Part shown: piece by piece, positions 34,681 to 48,304 of the stretch
Layout of the letters: each line of letters opens with the position of its first letter
Position numbering within the stretch: the stretch's first letter is position 1
Assembly: GCF_963259705.1 (NCBI RefSeq)
Contig: NC_081844.1
Span: 26,304,294 to 26,368,293 of the forward strand
DNA: 64,000 nt
Reading direction: 5' to 3'
From: Myotis daubentonii
Lineage: Eukaryota; Chordata; Mammalia; Chiroptera; Vespertilionidae
Made by a program: the position numbers and the translations under genes
Notes under the pieces: generated by a model
What the model saw: only the letters and a program-made list of their open reading frames with translations
What the model was told of the DNA's origin: nothing
Database searches by the model: none

Positions 34681-35344
34681 TGAAGTATGGTAGCAATCAT
34701 CTCAGGTAGAAACTGTAGTTTAACTCTAACCCTGCTGTTTGGCTTAACAATAGAAAAGTTATTTTGATTTTCTGAATTGTATAAATCATCCCATTCGATT
34801 GAATACCTTATTGACTGTAATGTGAATATCCCATTGATTGTGATCTTACTGGTTTTAGAAAGCACATTCCTCTGTACCTGGGAACCAGGACAGCACAATT
34901 ATCCCAAGACCTGAGGGTTCCAGATAATGTTTCCCTGTCAACTCAGTGGTCCCAAGACCAGGACAGCACAATTACTCTAAATTGCCTGGATGGCTCCAGA
35001 CTCGATAATGTGTTCCTGGTAACTCAGTGGTCTCAAGACCCCAGGGCTCTAGATAATGTGTTCCTGTCAATTCACTGATCCGGAGACCCAAAACTATAAT
35101 TAACATGATTAATTCTGCTTCTGTAAACTGCTTTTTTGCGAACTAGGTTCCTCATTGCAAACCCTGGGAAGTAATCAATACCTTTGTGATTTTTGCCTAT
35201 ATAAATCTGGTGTTGCGGCCATCTTATCACTTAGAGATTTGGGAGAGCAAAATGCCTCTTAGGAGTCCCGGATTGCAATAAATGTGACTCTTTAATTAGA
35301 CTTCTTGAGGCGTCCTTCTGTGATTCGCGGGGTACATTATAACA
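34681..35344 (+). mobile_element. Solo LTR (664 bp), antisense in intron 1 of gene B
   Basis: TG/CA ends with a 4-bp duplication ctcc (34677-34680 and 35345-35348). TATATAAA at 35199-35206 and AATAAA at 35277-35282 are in LTR order on the plus strand. It ends about 240 bp from the exon 1 donor of gene B and is opposite to that gene. Confidence 0.8.
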
Positions 35345-35585
35345 CTCCCATGAACGAACCGCGGAGACCGAGTCCCCATTGCCTCCAATGACCCTCCACG
35401 TGGTCACCGCACCGACTGCGGAGCCGCGAGGACACACTGGACGCCCGGGTCCCGGCTGGGCCCCCGCCCTGCGAGCCCGAGAGGCCTCGGGTCCGCAGGC
35501 TCCGGACCTGACCGTGGAGAGAAGGCCCCGCCACGGCGGCTCCACCCGCCCCTCCTCCCGTCCCCGCGCCCGGCCGCACACTCAC

Positions 35586-35700
35586 CATTTCTGGTTCCTG
35601 GGCCTCCCGAGTCCGCCTGCAGCTCCCACCACCTCACAGATCGCAGATAGACCAATGGCGGAAGTGCAAGGAAGAAGCGATGTGAGGGAACTTCCGCCTA
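35586..35700 (-). CDS. KZNF gene B, exon 1 (5'UTR plus ATG) and promoter
   Basis: On the minus strand the exon ends ...aaccagaaATG at 35586, and the next bases are gtgagtgtg, a strong donor. An exon 1 whose last codon is the ATG is the usual arrangement in KRAB zinc-finger genes. It joins in phase to the KRAB-A exon (23443). The area 35380-35660 is CpG-rich, and a CCAAT on the plus strand lies at about 35652. The transcription start is not visible; 35700 is a guess. Only the ATG is coding. Assignment to gene B assumes no closer KRAB-A exon, and none is seen. Confidence 0.8.
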
Positions 35701-35706
35701 GTAGCA

Positions 35707-35943
35707 GAGGGTAGCCCCACCCACCTGACCCCCAATAGCCCCACCCACCTGACCCCAATAGCCCCACCCACCTGACCCCCAATAGCCCCACCCACCTGAC
35801 CCCCAATGGCCCCGCCCACCTGACCCCCAATAGCCCCACCCACCTGACCCCCAATAGCCCCGCCCACCTGACCCCCAATAGCCCCACCCACCTGACCCCC
35901 AATAGCCCCGCCCACCTGACCCCCAATAGCCCCACCCACCTGG
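35707..35943 (-). repeat. 24-bp minisatellite directly upstream of gene B
   Basis: About ten head-to-tail copies of a 24-bp unit (core ccccacccacctgaccccca). Variants are ccccgcccacc and ccccaatggcc, and one unit is a base short. Because 24 is a multiple of three, all frames stay open with eight-residue repeats. I do not regard these as proteins. It lies at or just upstream of the expected transcription start. Confidence 0.95.
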
Positions 35944-36224
35944 CGCGCGGCTCCCAAAAGGACAGACACTTCGCACGACATCGCCCCCTAGCGCCTGAGG
36001 TGCACAGGCCTGAGCCCAAAGCAGCCAGATCTCCTGTCCAGGGACGTTTGCACTGAGAGGCAGCGCTGAGAGTCCCCAGGGAACAGTGGTCCTTCCTTGC
36101 AAACACACACACTGAAAAGGCACCTAATGAATCTGGCTCCATTTTCATCTTTGTTGACACCGGGAGTCTGATGTGCGGATTTGCAAAAAGGCGCACAGGC
36201 TGAGGGATCAGGGATGCCTTAGGG

Positions 36225-37354
36225 CAGGGGTGGGCAACCTTTTTGTGAGTGCCTGCCAAAACCAGCAAAATCTCTGACTCAAAATTCTTCTGCGTGCCAA
36301 CCCTAATTTTTTGAGAACATGTTACGCCTACTTGATATCTCTTAAGGTGTACGTATGTGAAGAACCTTGAAGAAATAATAAAATTCATTCGAGCGACTAA
36401 AACACAGTATATGATGATGAAAAATACATTTATTCTTTAATGTATACATGTACACTGATAGTCCGACAGAAAACTTTATGACTCCGTTTGGTATTATCAG
36501 TGGGACTTTTGCCGCTGCATCACTGATGACAGAGATTTTACATCAGGTTTATATTTCGTGCCCTTCAGAGATATGCACGAGCTACTACTTTCATCCGTCA
36601 GGCTACTCCTATTATGAGACTTAACAAAATTCATCACTGAGAACAGAGATTCACAAGCGTATGTGGATGAAAACATGGGGAGTAACGCTGTTGCAAAGTT
36701 TTTTAAACAGAAAAAATTTTCTGGAATGGCATTCCAAGTCCTCAGTGGTTCGTTTTTGACATTTCTCTCTGGTACTCCTATCTCTAATCGCTTTTTTCCC
36801 CCAATGTTTTCCAAGTCAACTCTAAGGTCAATAAATTTCTGCTTCCAAATTGAGCTACTCTGAAATTAAATCAACTGCATTTCAAAGTCAGCCATGTCTA
36901 TCCATGAAAACATTTGGAGGTTAAGTTCCTTCAGTTTCATGCTGTCTGGAAACCTCATGAATTTTGCTGTCTCTTCCAGTTCTCTGAATTTTGCAAATCT
37001 TGAGAAGAACTGCTCAATAGTTGACTCGATGATGTTTAAAAACAGCTTTTGAAGGCTTTGACAGTCTGTTCTGTCATCTTTTGGGAGGTCTTTGATGTGC
37101 CTCTTGAGGTTTGGGAAATATCTAAATCTCTCACCATCCACATCCCTCTTAAAGACTTCCAGTTTCTTTTCAAAAGCCTTTATGTAACCAAATATAACAT
37201 CAAGTGTCTTGCCAGTTCCTTGAAATTTAACATTTAAGTCATTCAAATGTTCACAAAAATTGTAAATGGAAGATTATAAGAGAAGGTTTCGCGTGCCAGC
37301 AAAAGTTACTAACATGCCATGTTTGGCACGCGTGCCAGGGGTTGCCCACCCCTG
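36225..37354 (-). mobile_element. hAT transposon with partial transposase, 1130 bp
   Basis: The ends caggggtgggcaacc and its inverse ggttgcccacccctg are flanked by a perfect 8-bp duplication ccttaggg (36217-36224 and 37355-37362). The interior carries transposase coding on the minus strand. It is shorter than an autonomous hAT, so it has lost the 5' part of the gene. Confidence 0.95.
36497..37246 (-). pseudogene. hAT transposase C-terminal half, one in-frame stop
   Basis: One frame runs from 37246 to 36497, broken only by a TAA at 36866-36868. The last part contains the hAT dimerisation signature (FSSTYACESLFSVMN phrase), usual for the C-terminal block of the DDE-type transposase. The first half resembles the middle region of domesticated hAT relatives (GTF2IRD2/ZBED-like), which is my inference. 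The BED finger and early catalytic region are absent. No intact transposase can be made from this copy. Confidence 0.8.
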
Positions 37355-37362
37355 CCTTAGGG

Positions 37363-38171
37363 TGTTATCCTCCCAGAACTACAGTCAGATTTCCAACAAG
37401 AGCATTGAAACCAGAAACAAGCCATCATTTTCAGCGTGAAAAGTGACTTCTGCATATTCAGAAAGGTTAACTTTATTTATTTTTTTTTTAGAAAGGTTAA
37501 CTTTAAGAAAATGTTTTTCACATGAAAAAATATGTTCCCACAGGTGATTCAGTCACACTCCTCTGAGGCCATGAGCCACCCCTTACTTGTGGTTATCTTG
37601 TGGGCAGTTCCACAGACCTACCCAGAGCAAGGAGATGGGCCAGGTACAGAGGTCATCAGGGTGGAAAGCCCAGGTGTCCAGCAATGGGCAACCAATTGTA
37701 GGGTGGGGCCTTGTCCCCAGGGTGACGTTTCCTCCTCTGGCTCCAGGCCCAGATAAGCAGCAAAATGCCAGGGCTGACATCAGGACCCGCTGCATTGAAT
37801 AGTGACCCCTGGCCTGGTGCCGGCCTGTCCATCAGTGGAGGTCACATCCCTGAATGGACACACCTGGAAGCTACAGAATATTCCATTCAGCTCTTTCCCT
37901 GGGACCTCCCCTGAAATCTCCACCCTTAAAACCTTTAGGAAGGAGGACCCATGCGCTCTCCCTCCCTGGAGCACAGCTATACCTTTCCCTTACCCTCCTT
38001 CTCCTCCTCCCCCAGGCAGGTTACCATTAGCTTGTGCTCCCAAGCTCCAAGGGGGCTTTCCTTTACCTCCTTAACTCCTTTCCTAAGCCCATTTCCTCTA
38101 AGACATACTTCTCCTACCTCTGTAATTAACCATTAAATGTTCTTTTACACTTTGGGTCTTGCCCCATATTC
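37363..38171. other. No gene recognised
   Basis: A short direct repeat of agaaaggttaactttaa occurs at about 37461 and 37490. The end (about 38100-38160) is T/C-rich and could be an LTR remnant, but I cannot show it. Confidence 0.35.
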
Positions 38172-39130
38172 TTACCCAGCTCCAGTGCTGCAGGCACATT
38201 GTTCCGGGGCCTTATGCTGCTCCTGGTGCCCGTCACCCACTGAGGAAGATCCCCGCCGGGCGAGGGGCGGGAGGGATCCTTCTCTCTCAGCTCCAATAAC
38301 TAAGGACCAGAAGCTCCCTGTGACCAGGACCTCCCGCGAACGATGGACAACCTCACATCGTCCACTTCCAGTACGAGGTCACGAGGGGAAGGTCTCTCCC
38401 TGGGCTGCGGACCAGTCCTGTGCAGCCAGAGCCAGTTTATAAAAATCCCAGGTGGAGTGTTAGCTGATGGGAGCAAAGGCGGGTTGTCAGCACAGCTGGA
38501 GTTTGCGGAAGAGAAGATGAAAGTGAACTATGTCTCCATCTGCATCCGGAAAGGCTGGGAAGACAGAGCTCCACTCCTGAAGACCTTCAGCTTCTTGGGC
38601 TTTGAGGTTGTACGGCCAGGCCAGCCCTGTGTACCCTCTCAGCCAGATGTGATGCTCAGGGTTTACCCGCTGGACCGGAACTTGTCCCATGAGCACTAAC
38701 GGTCAGAGGATGCTGTGCCCAAGAGCCACAGTGGGGACAGAGGGGGTTAGGCAGCCCTGGGACTGAGGAGGGGGCTCCTCGCTGACTAGGGAAGGGCGCT
38801 GAGGGGCTCAGGGTGAGGGCTGCCTATTGTATTCTTGGTGTTGACTCGTTGAAATTGTTTTCCATAAGGAACAGTATAAACCTATTATTCCCATGTGACC
38901 ACCAGTAGTAAATGAAGATGTTTATGAAGTGGCCTTCGAAGCTTTCTAAACTGCGTTGTGCGATGTGCTCTATCTAGCCTACGGGGAGGACATTGCCTAG
39001 AGGGGGAGGGACTACCTGGGTCTGGGCCAAGACCTGGAGGGTTGGTGGGTAGCACTGTCAGGCTCAGGCCCCCCAGCTACTGGGCTTTCTCTCTGGTTTT
39101 TAAGACTTGTGTATTTCCTTTCCTCGCTTC
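38172..39130 (+). pseudogene. OAZ2: Retropseudogene of ornithine decarboxylase antizyme 2
   Basis: The 3' two thirds of an antizyme coding region and part of its 3'UTR are present. The C-terminal domain is open for over 80 codons to a TAA at about 38697, with the phrases EFAEEKMKVNY, LKTFSFLGFE and VYPLDRNLS that fit antizyme 2. The 5' end is truncated. At the programmed +1 frameshift site (38221-38226) the sequence reads TCC TGG where antizymes have TCC TGA. One-base indels nearby and at about 38335 break the frame again. Antizyme binds and destabilises ornithine decarboxylase; this intronless copy cannot encode the normal protein. Confidence 0.85.
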
Positions 39131-39238
39131 CTGTCACCCCAGGAGCTCCTGAGTACAGGCTGGGCATCCCCATGGGCAGCCGTGTTGTGTTTTGACGCCC
39201 ACCTGCCTGGAGAAAGTATGTCTGACCCCCTTTCTTTT

Positions 39239-41190
<1,952 letters not shown>

Positions 41191-41205
41191 TGACCCTCTT
41201 TCTTT

Positions 41206-41740
41206 ACAGCTTAGAGTTATTCTGGCATTTGGTTAACCTGGCTTCAGCTGTGAAATGTTATCAGTGCATTTTGCAGAGGGACATTCAAGTTCACTCCCAC
41301 CACCAGGGCTTTCTTTGGGGTGCCTGGGCCCCTATAAAACACTACTCAAGTCCAATTCTCAGATCATGGCCAGTTCTTGCTACTGGCTGCACGGCCTAGG
41401 CCCCAGCATCTCCTTCCTAGGGTCACAAAGAGCGGAGAGGAAGAGGAATGGTGACTCAGGGCCTGGGGTTGTAGAGGTGGCCCGCCCTTTTCTGTTTTCA
41501 AGGTACATCTTGTTCTAAAGGGAGACGAAGGGCGAGAGATCTAATCTGGGTGAGGGGGTGGGGGTGTTAGGAAGGCAAGTGTGCTGTGTTACAGTGTCAA
41601 TAAACTGATTTAAAGTTAAACAAACAATGTCCTGTTGTGGCCTGTGTTCTTCTCCAGACTGTGTTCTCAGTTCTTTATCAGATGGACGCCAAGGTGGTGG
41701 AAGAAAGTGTTACACATGCAGAACAAGTTTAACACTTTTA
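41206..41740. other. Unassigned interval with a polyadenylation-like signal
   Basis: A short plus-strand phrase (SAVKCYQC, about 41245) faintly recalls the start of Ly6-type domains. AATAAA occurs at about 41602. I would not call a gene from this. Confidence 0.3.
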
Positions 41741-42721
41741 TTGTTTCATATTGTTTTTAATATGTGCACATACTGTTTCAAGAGCAGTTATGAGTTTTCA
41801 TGAATGCAGTTACACCACCATCAAGACGGAAAACACTCCATCAACCCAAAGGAACACAGTTGTGGTGGCGGTTTATACTGTATCCCCTCTGAACACGGAT
41901 TTGTTACAGGTTCCTCCAGCCCTGGACCTTTTCCGGAATGGCACGCAGTGGGTCGCCATGTGGTCTTTTAAATCCTGTTTAGAAACTCTGACACTGCATT
42001 TGCTAGGGCACAGAATTATACAAGGCTGGCAGCGCTCTTCTGAGTGAAAGTTTTTGACTTTGGACAATGCGGCACACATTAGGACTTCAAAATGGAGATT
42101 CTACCATTATGAGTTATGTAAATCGGGACAAGATTTCTGCTTGCCTGTCTTCATTTGCATGGGGGCGGATGATGGGGACAGGGGATCATAGGAGATACCA
42201 ATGATCACAAAATCATAAAATATGTACACCGCTAAGAAAACATAAATTAGCACCGAAAGACAGAAGAGGGACCATGTCTGGACGTCCTTTGCTCTTTAAA
42301 GAAATAAAGCAACACTTTTTCCCCTACGTTTCATAACATCTCCTGGAAATGTAAACATGGAAATGATCCCTGGAAACAGCAAAAATGAGCACGGACGGCT
42401 TGGTGCCTTCTCCTGAAACAAAGAACTTTCTGCTACTCCTCCTATCAAAGGCACAGAAAATGTCCCTCATTGAGGGTATCAAATATACTTGCTTTGCTGA
42501 TACTCTGCCTGCAGGTCACCTTAAACTTTCTTTACATCATTATCCTCTGAACAGCAATGGCTTCCTGGTGTTTTAATCAGAATCACTTTAGACATGCACA
42601 GGAATCACTCTAATTACAGAAAACCCATGATGTGCAGGTGACCAGAACTTTCTTCAACTGGGAGGAACTCAAAAAAAGTGTCACTCCATTTGAATAGCAG
42701 CAAAATAATATGCCATTTTGC

Positions 42722-42921
42722 CAAAGCCGGTTTGGCTCAGTGGATAGAGCGTCGGCCTGCGGACTGAAGGGTCCCGGGTTCGATCCCCGTCAAGGGCATG
42801 TACCTGGGTTGCAGGCACATCCCCAGTAAGAGGTGTGCAGGAGGCGGCTGATCGATGTTTCTGATTCTCTATCTCTCTCCCTTCCTCTCTGTAAAAAATC
42901 AATAAAATATATTTTTTTTTA
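42722..42921 (+). mobile_element. Young Ves SINE
   Basis: The head gccaaagccggtttggctca and tail aatcaataaaatatattttt are visible. A piece of the tract before the second tctctatc repeat is shortened. It abuts a hAT 3' end. Confidence 0.9.
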
Positions 42922-42922
42922 A

Positions 42923-42994
42923 AAAGAAAAATCAACCAAAAAAATGAGTTCGTGTGTCACCTCTGACACGCGTGTCATAGGTTCGCCATCACTG
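42923..42994. mobile_element. hAT 3'-end remnant
   Basis: About 70 bases match the right end of the 24140-24374 family, ending gttcgccatcactg. The left part is missing at the SINE junction. Confidence 0.85.
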
Positions 42995-43146
42995 CTCTAG
43001 TAGATCCACAACTCTTTAAGAAGTATTACATGGAGGAAAGATGATCAATGATGACACCCCCATTTACTGAGGCCCCTGCCATCCATAATGAAGATATGTA
43101 ATCCACCCTCATTCCCAATTAACTCTCGTCAGTGTTTGCATTTATT

Positions 43147-43345
43147 ATCAACATTTTTCTTTTATTTTCAAGATATTTATTTTTTGTTTTTTTGAGAGGC
43201 AGAGTGAGATAGAAACATCAATGAGAATGAACATACATCAGCTGCATCCTGCATACTTCCTACTGGGGATTGAGCCCCAAACCTGGGCATGTGGCCCGAC
43301 CACCAATCAAACCATGCTCAACTATAGAGCCACACTCACCTGGCA
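43147..43345 (-). mobile_element. Diverged Ves-like SINE, minus strand
   Basis: The reversed tail and gagagaggcagag-like body lead to a reversed head ending cactcacctggcaa near 43344. Confidence 0.65.
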
Positions 43346-43388
43346 ACAACTTCATTTTCTAAGAAATCAAAGCTTTTTTATTTAACCA

Positions 43389-43819
43389 CTAGAGGACTGG
43401 TGCATGAAATTAGTGCACAGGAGGGGGGATCCCCTCTTTCCAGCCAGCACGCTCTTCAATCCAGGACCTCTCAAAGGATGTCGGATTGGGCCTACACCAG
43501 CACTAGGACATCCCTCTCACAATCTGGAACTGCTGGCTCCTAACTGCTCACCTGCCTGATTGCCCCTGACTGCCCCGACAGCCTGACCACCCCTAACCAC
43601 CTCTGCCTGCTGGCCTGATCGCCCATAACTTCCCCCTCTGCCAGCCTGGTCACCCCTAACTGCACCCCTGCCGACCTGGTGGCCTCCAACAGCCACCCCT
43701 GCCGGCCTGGTCACCCCCAATAGCCACCCCTGCCAGCCTGGTCACCCCACGCAGTGTGCTGTTCAGTTGTCCATCCGGTTATTTCATCATGACGGCCCCT
43801 GGCTTTTTATATATTAGGA
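43389..43819 (-). mobile_element. Helitron, about 430 bp
   Basis: The plus strand starts ctagaggactggtgcatg and ends tttttatatattagga, the two reversed Helitron ends. The body has tandem cctgcc(g/a)gcctggtcaccccc-like phrases. It is absent from duplication copy 1. Confidence 0.9.
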
Positions 43820-43985
43820 TTATCTCCTTTCCCACAAAAACTAAGCACCAGCAATGCAAGAACTTTTTTCTTTCATGCCTGTATATCATGACTTGGACAG
43901 GTTTGCTAAATTGGGCATGTTTTCTATGTAAATTGCCTGGCACGTGCAGGATGTTGACATTATCATCATGATCATACTTTCTCCT

Positions 43986-44140
43986 TGGCCAGGCAACTCA
44001 GTTGATTAGAACATTGTCCCAATATGCCAAGTTTGTGGGTTCGTTCACAGGTCACACACAAGAATCAACCAATAATTACATAAGTAACTGGAACAACAGA
44101 TTGATGCTTCTCTCTTTCTCTCTCAAATCAACTTTCTTTT
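43986..44140 (+). mobile_element. tRNA-related SINE shared with copy 1
   Basis: The counterpart is 1256-1415. The head tggccaggcaactcagttgatt and tail tctctctcaaatcaac are visible. Confidence 0.6.
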
Positions 44141-45263
44141 AAAAGTGTGTGTGTGTGGGGGGGGGAATACAGTGAAATTCTGTCAGCAAGAACAGCTTCT
44201 TGGAAGAGAGATCCTAACTTTGTTTTCTTGCTAGGCTTGTGTTCTTTGACAATATTCCCAAATTTATAAACCTCAGTTGACCCATAAAGGAGTTAACCAG
44301 TTACATATCTTGTTAGGAAGTACGTGATTTTAAATTAATATATATGTAATATAGATACTTAACTGAGGTACTTTTTGGAAATGTACCCAATACAGCAAAG
44401 TAAATATTTCATATATATTAGGTAACAAGAAAGGCAAATGCTGTTCGACAACTGGTTCCTGGCCTTATACTCCCTGTGGAAAAGAAAATGTCACACATCC
44501 ATCATCACACAGAGCTACTCCATGACCACAATGAATCAAGACAAAAGCAAAGGCATTCATGCTTGCACATGTGATCAAGAAAAACGGGTTTCAAAGGATT
44601 AAAAATAACGAACATTGCTTTTCTCACTAATATGATTTGTGCTTCTTACAATTTTGGTTTAGCATGATTTTTTTCTGCATTCTAAAGAAAAATGATTATC
44701 ATTATGCAAGATAGGATGAAGTTCATTCCGCCACAGAATTCAATGCAGAAAAATGTATTGCTTCCTTGGATGGAAATCAAATTGTCTCTCACAAGGCAAA
44801 ATATAACAAGAAATCATTTAAAGGCTGCTGTTACTGTTACATTCCAGACACTTATGGTTTCTGATCATGCTTATTATTTCAATTCATTCCATCTCATTTC
44901 ACTTTTACTACAGATGTGATTGTGTTGGTCTTTGGCTGGAGGGGACTAAAAAATACATGACGAAAGTTTTTAATACTTTGAAAGAATAAGAAACTAGTCT
45001 GTGCCAGACAATATAAGTATAACGATAATAAAAAATATGTTTTCTATGAGGAAACCATATCCAAATTTGTACACACTTAACACTTATGACTCAGAATGTA
45101 TAATGATAAAATGGATAAAATGACAAATTGATCTGAAAATACATAATTACTATGGGATAATTAAATACATCCTCAGGAAATAAAAAAAAAACACCCATAA
45201 CATGTCTTAGCATAAGAGTGGTTGAGAAACAGTTCCTATTTCATTAAAAATTACAGAAGCATT

Positions 45264-45468
45264 GTCCTAGATGGTTGGGCTCAGTGGATAGAGCGTAAGC
45301 CTGCAAACTGAAGGATCCCGAGTTGATTCCGGTCAAGGGCACATGCCCGGGTCCCAGACTTGATCCCCAGCAGGGGAGGCAGCTGATCTGTGATTCTCAT
45401 CATTGATGTTTCTATCTCTCTCTCCCTCACCCTTGCTCTCTGAAATCAATAAAAAAAAATTTTTAAAG
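45264..45468 (+). mobile_element. Ves SINE only in duplication copy 2
   Basis: A 13-bp duplication ttacagaagcatt flanks it (45251-45263 and 45469-45481). Copy 1 at about 2697-2709 has the empty site. Confidence 0.93.
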
Positions 45469-46212
45469 TTACAGAAGCATTTATTGGAAAAAATGCACAT
45501 AATTTTAATCACATACAACCCAAGATAACTGAAAACGTTGAGAGATTAGGCTCAGCTCTGAGCGACAGCCCACATCAGAGTCTGCCTGCAATGAGGGAAG
45601 TGCCGATTCTCACATGGAAGGACTGGCTCAGAGCCCTCACTGCAGAGGGTGGTACAAGAGCAAACTGGCACATGGCTCCTTGGCACTGCACCATTGCAGC
45701 TGTCACAGTGGCATCTGAATCACAGTCAGTAGTAGAACCAACAGGACAAGATGATTACTAGTCAAATTAGACCTCACGCAAATGCAATCTAGAGAACATT
45801 GCGTACCCTTCAGAAAACAGCCTCAACCATGACAGTCTACGTTTGTTGCCTGGTGGACACCTATGGGCTTGCAGGAAAAGCCAACCTATGCTGGATCTTT
45901 AATGTTGAATTGTGAACATCTGTAAAGCTTACACCCAACATCAATGGAATTAAAGCAGTGGCTGGCTGTTTTGAGAAAATTCTTGACTGGCAGGACAAAA
46001 TAGGAGAAAAACAAACTAAAATATTCTCTTCTTAATGTGAACTCTATAGCACAATTCCCAGCCAAAAGCAACACACACACAAACATGAATATAACACACA
46101 AGGGGACTCTTTAGTGAACAGTAACTATGTACAAATACATGGCAAATACTTATTGACTAAAATTATAGTGAATATAAGTGAATGTCAAGTGCAATTGAAA
46201 AATTAAAAAAGG

Positions 46213-46432
46213 TCCTAACCGGTTTGGCTCAGTAGATAGAGCGTCAGCCTGCGGACTCAAGGGTCCGAGGTTTGATTCCGGTCAAGGGCATGTACCTTGG
46301 TTGCGGGCACATCCCCAGTAGGAGTGTGCAGGAGGCAGCTGATCGATGTTTCTCTCTCATCGACGTTTCTAACTCTCTATCCTTCTCCCTTCCTCTCCGT
46401 AAAAAAATCAATAAAATATATTTTAAAAAAGA
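46213..46432 (+). mobile_element. Young Ves SINE
   Basis: The head tcctaaccggtttggctcag and tail aaaaatcaataaaatata are visible. It lies at the edge of duplication copy 2. Confidence 0.9.
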
Positions 46433-47818
46433 ATATACAGGCGTGTAGAGCCTATTCATTCAATACCTATCAGGGTACATTGCTAGTCAGGGCACAGGGA
46501 AGACAACCCTTCAGTGTTTCTCTCTCACATCAATGTTTCCCTCTTCTTCTCTCTGCCTTCCTCACTCTAAAGCATCAATTTAAAGAAACTGACAAAAAAA
46601 AGAATGAGTATTGATGATGAACAAATATGTCAAACGCTTATAGAACTTCTTTAATACTGTGAGTTTTGTGAGTGTATGACTTCATTTGCAGCAGGCTTAC
46701 GTGTACGTTAGTTACACTAATAGGATTTCCTTCCAGTGCAGTGTTCAAGCTACTCTGAAAGTATTTGTTAAAATTTGTAAGTTTTGGCAAACTTCCAAAA
46801 TGTGCTCTCAGCTGGGCGGTTACCTGACCCGCATGGTCCTCTGTCCTGAGCACCCGGTGGGGTTGGAATCAGCCTCAAATGCTGAGGGGCTGCGGTCCTG
46901 CGTGGACATAGTCAGTGCTGGTCCACGTTTCTAAGTCCAGGCCAGCGCCAGGAGCAGCCGGGCCAGGACCAGAGCTTCTGGCGGGCGCTCACCCACCACC
47001 TGCCCCAGGTGTCCCACTCACCCCATTGCCCTTTGCAGAGCTGCTGCGATGCTCCAGGTGCTAGGCCCTTTCTTTGGGGAGGGTCTGTGTCCTCCAGACC
47101 TGCCCCTGCATCCGTGACCTTCCAGCCAGAGCCTGAAGTGACTGCACACGCAGTGAAGCATGAAGCAGATGAAATGGAAGGGGATCCGGATTGTCCAGAG
47201 AGAGGAAGGAACGCCCCGGGACCAGGTGTGGAGCCACCGAGCCTTTCCCCGAGGCGGGCGCATGTGGCAGCCACACACCCACCTGATGGCGCCCATAGCT
47301 GCTGCCATTCCTGGGGCACCATGAAGATCCTCCTGTGTGGGACCCACCACTGGTTCCCGCGTCAGGCATTGTGGCTGCACCTCCTGCTCCCAACAGCACC
47401 TGGGACGGGCCTGGCCCAGCGCCCCACTCCCCTTCAGCATGTGTGTTGGCCTGAAAGGCTCTGGCAAGGGCCCTTGCACAATGTTTTCCCTCAGTAGCTG
47501 GATTTGCAGAGCAATGTGGAACCGTGTGCACTTGATCAGGTCACCATTAAGGCTCTAAGAAAGCTCTTTGTAAGCAATGCTTACGACCAGAACTTTTTGG
47601 AAGTCCTTTCCTTTGAACCAAGACTCTGCATTCTGTTGAAATGAAACGAAACTTGAAATCAGTGCCTTGTATTTGACTCTGCGTCCACTAAATGAGAAAT
47701 GGTTGCAAGTGGATAAGCAACATGAATCATATGGATTGGAGGGAGTCAGAATTTTACGATATTCCTGTTAGTTTCAAAATAATACTTAGCTATTACTGCA
47801 TAATAAAAGGCATTTACA
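46433..47818. other. No gene recognised; GC-rich block at 46.8-47.5 kb
   Basis: A SINE-like pyrimidine tract sits at about 46495-46575. From 46800 to 47480 the sequence is GC-rich, with overlapping open frames on both strands up to about 160 codons. None resembles a known protein to me. The T/A-rich end (47620-47800) could be 3'UTR of an unidentified retrocopy. Confidence 0.35.
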
Positions 47819-48304
47819 TACTATATAATAAAGCGGTAATATGCAAATTGACATGCCCTCACAGTATGGCCACCCCTACATCATCAAAAGATAGCTGCCA
47901 CATGATGGCCATTCCCAGGGCATCACAAGATGGACAGCAGCGGAGGGCAGTTGGGGGCAACCAGGCATGCAGGGGGGGGCAGTAGGGACGATAGGGCTGG
48001 CAGGGGAGGGCAGTTGGGCAGGCAGGGGAGCAGTTAAGTGTCAATCAGGCTGCCAGGGGAGTGGTTAGGGGGCGATGAGGCTGGCAGGCAGAAGCAGATA
48101 GGGGCAAGCAGGCAGGTGAGTGGTTAGAAGCCAGCAGTCCAAGATTGTGAGAGGGATGTCCGACTGCCAGTTTAGGCCTAATCCCGTAGGGCAGTTGTAC
48201 ATCCCCCAAGGGGTCCCAGATTGTAGAGGGTGCAGGCTGGGCTGAGGGACACCTGCCCCCCCCCCCGACCCCAGTGAACGAATTTTATGCACCGGGCCTC
48301 TAGT
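47819..48304 (+). mobile_element. Helitron, about 485 bp
   Basis: Starts near tactatataataaagcggtaat and ends gcaccgggcctctagt. The body carries the ggcagttggg/gcaggcaggg-like phrases of the other Helitrons here. Confidence 0.9.

Larger units (their letters stand above)
41740..46200. repeat. Segmental duplication copy 2, 3' flank of gene C
   Basis: Pairs with 590-3700 in the same order. Extra material relative to copy 1 includes 42050-43980 (SINEs, a hAT remnant, a Helitron and unassigned sequence) and a Ves SINE at 45264. No gene is recognised. Confidence 0.75.

Noticed and set aside
35582..36388. Minus-strand frame of 268 codons with eight-residue repeats
   Set aside because: It reads through the 24-bp minisatellite, where all frames stay open, and overlaps exon 1 of the KZNF gene.
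41245..41290. Ly6-like phrase VKCYQC
   Set aside because: Too short, without the further cysteines of the domain, and no exon boundaries that make sense.
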